Origin: Ornithoclostridium sp949298505 | GTDB lineage: Bacteria > Bacillota > Clostridia > Christensenellales > UBA3700 | Assembly: GCA_949298505.1 (NCBI GenBank) | Contig: CASFWW010000065.1 | Location: 1-18,897 of the forward strand | DNA length: 18,897 nt | Direction of reading: 5' to 3' | Shown: positions 14,540 to 18,897 of the stretch, in pieces | Numbering within the stretch: the first letter of the stretch is position 1 | Layout: each line of letters starts with the position of its first letter | Position numbers and translations under genes: made by a program | The notes under the pieces: generated by a model | What the model was told of the DNA's origin: nothing | Seen by the model: only the letters and a program-made list of their open reading frames with translations | Database searches by the model: none

Positions 14540-14582
14540 ATTTCCAATATTCAAAAATCCGTGAATACGGAAGGAGAGAATT

Positions 14583-15611
14583 ATGAAGAAAATTATGATT
14601 TTGACTCTGGCGCTCGTCATAGCCGTCACCGGCTGTTTCCTGGCGGTCGCCTGCACCGACACCTTCGACTACGAAGCGCAGAAATCGGAATATGCGGCAA
14701 AGACCTCTTACAAGGTCGGCGTGATCCAGCTTGCTCCGCATGACGCGCTCGATCAGGCGAACAACGCTTTCTGCGAAGAGCTGACCAAGCTCCTTGAAGC
14801 CGAAGGCAAGACCGTTACCTTTGAAAAGGGCAACGCTCAGGGCGAGGACGCGAACAACAGCTCGATCATCGACAACTTTATCGCAAAGGACGTCGATCTC
14901 ATCTATTCCATCGCTACCGCATCTTCCCAGACCGCGGTCAACAAGGCGAAGGACTATCACATCCCCGTCATCTTCAATGCGGTCACCGATCCCGTTGACG
15001 CAAAACTCGTTGACAAGCTGGAAGGACAGTCCAACTACGTCACCGGCGTGTCCGACATCAACCCGATCGCTCAGCAGGTAGACCTGATGGTCGAACTCAT
15101 GGGCGGCAGCGAAGATCTGACCATCGGCGTGCTTTATGTCAGCAAGGAGACCAACTCCGTCGTTCAGAAGGACGCGGTCAATGACGCTTGCGAAGAAAAG
15201 GGCATCGCGTTCGTTTCGGAATCCATCGACGGCGTGGACAACATCGGCAACGCGCTGACTTCGCTGAAGAACAAGGGCGCGGATATCGTATATCTGCCCA
15301 CCGACAACGTGCTTGCGGCAAACGCGGCGGCAGTCAATTCTCAGAATATCAACCAGAACGTCAAGCTCCCCATCGTCTGCGGCGAAAGCGGCATGGCCAA
15401 GCTTTGCGGCGTGGCTACGCTCAGCGTTGATTATTCCTATCTCGGCAAACTTGCGGCTCAGCAGGCGTTCCAGATCCTTATGGGCGAAAAGACCGCAAAG
15501 GATATCCCTGTGGCAAGCCAGACGACCGACTTCACTTACGTTGTGAACGAAGAGATCGCAAATTCCATCGGATTTACGATTCCTCAGAGCGTTATCGACA
15601 AGGCGCAATAA
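14583..15611 (+). CDS. ABC importer substrate-binding lipoprotein (PF04392/TrpX-like)
   Basis: A 342-residue extracytoplasmic binding protein. The N-terminus is a lipoprotein signal peptide (M-K-K then a hydrophobic stretch) with lipobox V-T-G-C at residues 15-18. A second Cys at 24 (A-V-A-C) is a weaker alternative, so Cys18 is the likely lipidation site. The mature part shows the two-lobed periplasmic-binding-like pattern (K-V-G-V-I-Q-L-A-P-H near residue 43, I-P-V-I-F-N-A-V-T-D-P near 125, D-I-V-Y-L-P-T-D-N near 235) typical of PF04392, known in TrpX-type tryptophan/aromatic importers. The ligand is not shown by the sequence. It is first of three genes encoding a complete importer and is followed by an intercistronic hairpin, usual where the binding protein is made in excess. 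Confidence 0.93.
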   Translation: MKKIMILTLALVIAVTGCFLAVACTDTFDYEAQKSEYAAKTSYKVGVIQLAPHDALDQANNAFCEELTKLLEAEGKTVTFEKGNAQGEDANNSSIIDNFIAKDVDLIYSIATASSQTAVNKAKDYHIPVIFNAVTDPVDAKLVDKLEGQSNYVTGVSDINPIAQQVDLMVELMGGSEDLTIGVLYVSKETNSVVQKDAVNDACEEKGIAFVSESIDGVDNIGNALTSLKNKGADIVYLPTDNVLAANAAAVNSQNINQNVKLPIVCGESGMAKLCGVATLSVDYSYLGKLAAQQAFQILMGEKTAKDIPVASQTTDFTYVVNEEIANSIGFTIPQSVIDKAQ

Positions 15612-15621
15612 AAAATACATT

Positions 15622-15648
15622 CCCTCTCCGTCCTCAGGGCGGGGAGGG
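15622..15648 (+). promoter_or_regulatory. Intercistronic hairpin between binding protein and permease genes
   Basis: CCCTCTCCG (15622-15630) pairs with CGGGGAGGG (15640-15648), 9 bp with one G-U and a 9-nt loop. No T run follows. It probably stabilises the binding-protein message and lowers expression of the downstream genes. Confidence 0.6.
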
Positions 15649-15663
15649 GCAGGATGAAACATA

Positions 15664-16836
15664 ATGACAACAGTATTACTTGGCGGCTTGAATCAGGGGC
15701 TTTTGTGGGGCGTGATGGCGATCGGCGTCTATATCACCTACAGGCTTCTCGATTTTGCCGATTTGACTTGTGAAGGCAGTTTCGCACTCGGCGGAGCTGT
15801 GGCGGCGGCGCTGATACAGAACAGCGGCTGGCACGGCATCACCGCGTGCTTTATTGCTTTATTGGCAGGTGCGGGATGCGGGCTGGTTACGGCGCTTCTG
15901 CACACCAAACTCAAAATTGCCCCGATACTTTCGGGCATAATCACGCTGACCGCGCTGTATTCGGTGACTCTCATCACGATGGATAACAAGGCGGCGATCG
16001 GTCTTCTGAACGTGCCCGTATTTTACACCGTGTTCGGCAACATGATGAGCAGATACAGCATCCTGATCATGGGCGCGATCTGCATAGTGGCAGTCATCGG
16101 AGCGTGCTACTGGTTTTTCGGCACCGAGATCGGCAGCGCCATCCGCGCGACCGGAGCGAACGAAAAGATGTGCCGCGCGCAGGGCATCAACACCGACAAT
16201 ACCAAGATAATCGGGCTTGTGCTGTCCAACGCGCTTATCGCGCTTTCGGGCGCTCTCGTAGCGCAGGAGCAGGGCACGGCAAGCTGGACCACCGGTCAGG
16301 GCGCGATCGTTGCCGGACTTGCGGCGGTCATAATCGGAGAGACGATAATCCCGTCGAACAGCAACTTTGCGGTTACGCTGACGGGCGTGGTGATAGGCAG
16401 TATCATTTACCGCATAATTTACGCGCTCGTATATTATGTGGGTCTGCCGACCGAATATATCAAACTCAGCACGGCGGTGCTCGTCGTCATAGCGCTTTGC
16501 CTGCCCACGATAAAGACTTTCTTTATCAAAACTGCGAAAAAGGCGGACAACTATCTGATAGCAAAGTATCCGAAATATGCCGAATACGCTAAGAAGCGCG
16601 ACGAAAATAAGGCGGTGAAAAAAGAAGCCGAACGAGTGGCTTTGCTCGCCTCCATAAATTCGCTGACAGAACAGCTGAAAACCTGCACTGACGAAAAGAC
16701 TGTCAGAAAACTGCACGCAAAGCTGGTCAGGAATAAAGAAAAATTCGTTGAAAAATACGGTTCAAAGGATCTTGAAGAAGCGGAGGAAAAGAGTGAAGCT
16801 TTTTCGGTCGCTCAGGTGGGAGGTGAGGACAAATGA
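15664..16836 (+). CDS. ABC importer permease with charged C-terminal extension
   Basis: A 390-residue inner-membrane permease of the branched-chain/sugar-type superfamily (PF02653), TrpY-like. Residues 1-288 hold eight or so hydrophobic segments, the early motif F-x-D-L-T-x-E-G-S-F (about 31-40), and the cytoplasmic coupling region R-A-T-G-A-N (161-166) that docks the ATPase. After about residue 289 comes a roughly 100-residue hydrophilic, Lys/Glu-rich, coiled-coil-like tail, not expected in a permease of this family (usually about 290-300 residues). The start at 15664 has AGGA about 9 nt upstream. The stop overlaps the ATPase start by ATGA, indicating translational coupling. Confidence 0.92.
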   Translation: MTTVLLGGLNQGLLWGVMAIGVYITYRLLDFADLTCEGSFALGGAVAAALIQNSGWHGITACFIALLAGAGCGLVTALLHTKLKIAPILSGIITLTALYSVTLITMDNKAAIGLLNVPVFYTVFGNMMSRYSILIMGAICIVAVIGACYWFFGTEIGSAIRATGANEKMCRAQGINTDNTKIIGLVLSNALIALSGALVAQEQGTASWTTGQGAIVAGLAAVIIGETIIPSNSNFAVTLTGVVIGSIIYRIIYALVYYVGLPTEYIKLSTAVLVVIALCLPTIKTFFIKTAKKADNYLIAKYPKYAEYAKKRDENKAVKKEAERVALLASINSLTEQLKTCTDEKTVRKLHAKLVRNKEKFVEKYGSKDLEEAEEKSEAFSVAQVGGEDK

Positions 16837-17615
16837 GTATGCTCAGCATTAAAAACGTGTCCAAGACCTTCAATATCGGCACGGTGAACGAAAAGAAAGC
16901 GATAATCAATCTTTCGCTCGAAGTCGAAGAAGGCGATTTCATCACCGTCATCGGCGGCAACGGCGCGGGAAAATCCACCCTTCTCAACCTTATCGCGGGC
17001 GTATATATACCTGAAGAAGGTACGATCGAGCTTGACGGCAAGAACGTCACCCGTCTCAAGGAACACAAGAGGGCGAAATACCTCGGCAGAGTGTTCCAGG
17101 ACCCGATGACCGGCACTGCGGCGAACATGGAGATTCAGGAAAATCTGGCGCTTGCGTACCGCAGAGGCAAGTTCAGAGGGCTTTCGTGGGGCGTGACTCA
17201 CAGAGAAAAAGTCGAATACAAGAGCCAGCTCAAGTTGCTCGGGCTCGGGCTTGAAGACAGAATGACCGCCAAGGTCGGACTTCTTTCTGGCGGGCAGAGG
17301 CAGGCGCTGACCCTTCTTATGGCGACGATGAAGAAGCCCAAGCTGCTTCTTCTCGACGAACACACAGCGGCGCTTGACCCCAAGACGGCTGAAAAGGTGT
17401 TGTCTGTCACCGAAGAACTGACGGGCATGAACAATCTGACGACGATAATGATCACCCACAACATGAAAGACGCGATCCGCTACGGCAACCGCCTCATCAT
17501 GATGAACGAGGGCAACATCATCTACGACGTCAAGGGAGAGGAGAAGAAAAACCTCACGGTCGCACAGCTTCTCGAAAAGTTCAAGATAGAAAGCGACAAG
17601 ATGCTGATGATCTGA
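16833..17615 (+). CDS. ABC importer ATPase
   Basis: A 260-residue nucleotide-binding subunit powering uptake through the adjacent permease. Walker A G-G-N-G-A-G-K-S-T is at residues 41-49, Q-loop Gln89, signature L-S-G-G-Q at 151-155, Walker B L-L-L-L-D-E at 171-176 and the switch His209. All key residues are present, so it should be active. It resembles TrpZ-type ATPases paired with PF04392 binding proteins. Its ATG overlaps the permease stop (ATGA), with G-G-T-G-A-G-G upstream as the likely ribosome site. It is the last gene of the operon. Confidence 0.96.
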   Translation: MSMLSIKNVSKTFNIGTVNEKKAIINLSLEVEEGDFITVIGGNGAGKSTLLNLIAGVYIPEEGTIELDGKNVTRLKEHKRAKYLGRVFQDPMTGTAANMEIQENLALAYRRGKFRGLSWGVTHREKVEYKSQLKLLGLGLEDRMTAKVGLLSGGQRQALTLLMATMKKPKLLLLDEHTAALDPKTAEKVLSVTEELTGMNNLTTIMITHNMKDAIRYGNRLIMMNEGNIIYDVKGEEKKNLTVAQLLEKFKIESDKMLMI

Positions 17616-17620
17616 AAAAC

Positions 17621-17643
17621 GCCGCGGTCCGCCGCGGCTTTTT
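17621..17643 (+). terminator. Strong terminator of the ABC operon
   Basis: A perfect 7-bp GC stem (17621-17627 with 17632-17638), a 4-nt loop and five T at 17639-17643, starting 5 nt after the ATPase stop. Confidence 0.92.
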
Positions 17644-17659
17644 AAGCGAAAAATATATT

Positions 17660-17812
17660 TTTAAAGCCGCAACGGAGACAGAAAGGCGCCGTCGCTTGTC
17701 CGGCGAAGCGCCGGGCAAGTAAAAAGAAGTTTAAAAATGGACGGTATCGCTAAAGCATAAAAACGCGGCGTAAACGCTTTGCCGTCAGAGACAGTCGCGC
17801 CTCAGGCGCGCA
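17660..17812 (+). ncRNA. Structured 5' leader upstream of luxS, riboswitch candidate
   Basis: The 185 nt before luxS carry several helices. An 11-bp stem (17695-17705 with 17709-17719, one G-U) competes with an alternative pairing (GGCGC 17685-17689 with GCGCC 17708-17712, and CGCTT 17693-17697 with AAGCG 17706-17710). A long-range pair (GACGG 17740-17744 with CCGTC 17782-17786) encloses AAAGC 17752-17756 with GCTTT 17776-17780. A final CGCGCC/GGCGCG hairpin (17796-17810) sits just before the ribosome site. A tiny frame, ATG 17738 to TAA 17761 (seven residues), lies inside. I do not recognise the SAM-I or SAH aptamer cores. The structure is seen; a switch function is inference. Confidence 0.4.
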
Positions 17813-17828
17813 TAAGGAGAATTGCGTT

Positions 17829-18302
17829 ATGCAGAAAATAGCCAGTTTTTGCGTCGACCACACAAAACTTTTGCCGGGCATCTATCTGTCAAGAAAGGAC
17901 AGAAAAGACGGCGTTACCGTGTCCACGTTCGACTTGAGAGTGACCGCGCCCAACGTTGAGCCGGTCATGGATCAGCCTGCGCTCCACACGATAGAGCATC
18001 TGGCGGCGACGTGGCTGAGGAATTGCGAAATAAAGGACGACGTCGTATATTTCGGACCCATGGGGTGCCGGACGGGGTTCTATCTTCTCGTATTCGACGA
18101 GCCGACGCCCGAACAGATCTCAAAGTACGTGAAGGGCGCGTTTGAGTTTATCGTCGGTTTTGAAGGGAAGATCCCCGGCGCGAAGGCGGACGAATGCGGC
18201 AATTACCTTGAGCAGAATCTTGAAATGGCGAAGTATTACGCGAATAAGTTTCTCAAGGAGCTTGAAAAAAATCCGCGTTTTGTCTATCCTGTCAGTCGGT
18301 GA
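17829..18302 (+). CDS. luxS: S-ribosylhomocysteine lyase LuxS
   Basis: A 157-residue enzyme of normal LuxS length. It cleaves S-ribosylhomocysteine to homocysteine and DPD, the precursor of autoinducer-2, in the activated methyl cycle. The metal site H-x2-E-H is His53-Glu56-His57, with the third ligand Cys123 in E-C-G-N-Y. The catalytic Cys80 lies in M-G-C-R-T-G-F-Y, so all active residues are intact. AAGGAGA ends 8 nt before the ATG. It is not in an operon with a nucleosidase (pfs) or cysteine genes in this window, and it is preceded by a structured leader that may respond to the methyl cycle. Confidence 0.97.
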   Translation: MQKIASFCVDHTKLLPGIYLSRKDRKDGVTVSTFDLRVTAPNVEPVMDQPALHTIEHLAATWLRNCEIKDDVVYFGPMGCRTGFYLLVFDEPTPEQISKYVKGAFEFIVGFEGKIPGAKADECGNYLEQNLEMAKYYANKFLKELEKNPRFVYPVSR

Positions 18303-18415
18303 CTGCATACCATACCAATATATTTCTTCAATACTAAATATTTACCGAAAAAGAGAAATAAATTATTGATTTACTAAAATATTCATTATACAACTATTTA
18401 TACTAAATTATTAGT
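18303..18415. other. AT-rich non-coding stretch after luxS
   Basis: An AT-rich stretch with no gene. A short hairpin (CAGTC 18293-18297 with GACTG 18301-18305) overlaps the luxS stop but has no T run. TACTAA (18401-18406) faces TTAGTA (18411-18416). The abrupt composition change suggests a chromosomal junction or decayed insert. Confidence 0.4.
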
Positions 18416-18655
18416 ACGGCAAAGTGGAAATATGCAGGCAAACCACACATGAGTAACACGCAAATTAAACGCACAGTGGAATCCTCAGACGCACCACATA
18501 TGAGCAACACACAGGTGAAATGCACAGGGAAATCCTCAGGCAAACTACATATGCGGAATATGCAGGCGAACAGCGCAGTGAAATCCACAAGTGCATTACA
18601 CATGAGTAACATTCAGGCGAATGGTACCGTGAATCCCTCAGGCGTATTACATGCG
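18416..18655. repeat. Degenerate 51-bp tandem repeat, about 4.6 units
   Basis: Four units of exactly 51 bp start at 18449, 18500, 18551 and 18602, mostly opening with ATGAG(T/C)AA and closing with a CAT/CAC-ending segment. A partial unit precedes them (18416-18448) and a broken one starts at 18651. The spacing is a multiple of three, so frames stay open on both strands, giving a 108-residue frame on plus (18449-18775) and Cys-rich hydrophobic frames on minus. Without a ribosome site, these are more likely by-products of the repeat than genes. Confidence 0.75.
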
Positions 18656-18897
18656 GCATACCGGACCGGAATAATACGAACAAGGTTTAAAGCGGCAAAT
18701 TTCCGTCCCGGTGTGACCGGGAGCAATGGTCGGCTATCGCGAGTTGATGCTTGCTGCGGTCAAAGAAGCTTATAACAGTTACAGGTACATTGTGAAGCTT
18801 TACGTTATGTAGTCAGATACAAGAAACAAGGTTTGAAACTGATGCTACCTCAGGCGATGATTTTCAGTGAGTCTTTTTGAAACTACGGCATAAAACA
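18656..18897. other. Unassigned right end of the window
   Basis: No gene, RNA or mobile element can be supported here. A short frame beginning at ATG 18727 (about 28 codons to TAG at 18811) has no ribosome site and no recognisable domain. The stretch may be a remnant of something continuing beyond the window. Confidence 0.3.

Noticed and set aside
14429..14582. T-box or amino-acid riboswitch before the ABC importer
   Set aside because: The extended -10 at 14531-14539 leaves a leader of only about 40 nt, too short for a T-box. No T-box core motif was seen.
14517..15662. 381-residue minus-strand open frame
   Set aside because: It mirrors the binding-protein gene, which has a lipobox, ribosome site and operon context. 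The antisense frame reads like a codon-bias shadow.
15859..16716. 285-residue minus-strand frame
   Set aside because: It is antisense to the ABC permease, which has clear membrane segments and ATGA coupling.
18416..18655. CRISPR-like array
   Set aside because: The units are contiguous and diverged, with no unique spacers between constant repeats and no cas genes nearby.
18449..18775. 108-residue repeat frame as a gene
   Set aside because: No ribosome site or promoter, and the open frame follows automatically from a 51-bp period. The tail after the repeats is featureless. It is kept as a repeat and flagged as a finding.
18727..18813. Short frame at the right end as a transposase remnant
   Set aside because: About 28 codons with no motif, ribosome site or terminal inverted repeats.

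Overview
This window looks like a chromosomal segment of an anaerobic, spore-forming Bacillota (Clostridia-type) bacterium. The main evidence is a full Spo0A with both its receiver and DNA-binding domains, together with LuxS, consensus sigma-A promoters and strong Shine-Dalgarno sites. Most genes are moderately GC-rich, with many GCG/GAC-type codons. The segment at about 8.4-10.25 kb is visibly more AT-rich (roughly 40% GC in the lines I sampled).

Layout: (1) 3-8360 is the 3' part of a giant secreted repeat protein (YDG/MBG-like bacterial repeats plus GLUG motifs), closed by a terminator. (2) 8548-10168 is a compact, AT-rich three-gene cassette: a small XRE-type repressor on the minus strand and, divergent from it, a 65-aa Cys-rich precursor peptide overlapping by 1 nt a radical SAM/SPASM maturase. 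The divergent region has a perfect-consensus promoter and two near-identical operator-like boxes. This is a minimal ribosomally made, post-translationally modified peptide (RiPP) system of sactipeptide/ranthipeptide type and the most interesting part of the window. (3) A perfect 26-nt palindromic terminator separates it from a minus-strand acidic double zinc-ribbon protein. (4) spo0A lies on the minus strand, divergent from a second XRE regulator; a palindrome in the shared upstream region overlaps candidate promoters.

(5) A DUF1624/HGSNAT-type membrane protein follows, then an Mrp/NBP35 Fe-S carrier ATPase. Both the second XRE gene and the membrane protein gene lack a Shine-Dalgarno site and have an extended -10 element ending exactly 6 nt before their ATG, which suggests leaderless transcripts. 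(6) Next is an ABC importer operon: lipoprotein binding protein, permease with an unusual charged tail, and ATPase. It resembles the TrpXYZ/PF04392 class and ends at a strong terminator. (7) luxS has a long, structured 5' leader. (8) The right end is a non-coding-looking stretch with a degenerate 51-bp tandem repeat.

Functional inference: the peptide cassette is probably self-contained for precursor, modification and regulation, but no exporter or protease gene is visible, so these would have to be supplied elsewhere. The remaining genes are mostly housekeeping or regulatory (sporulation control, Fe-S assembly, amino-acid-type uptake, activated methyl cycle/AI-2).
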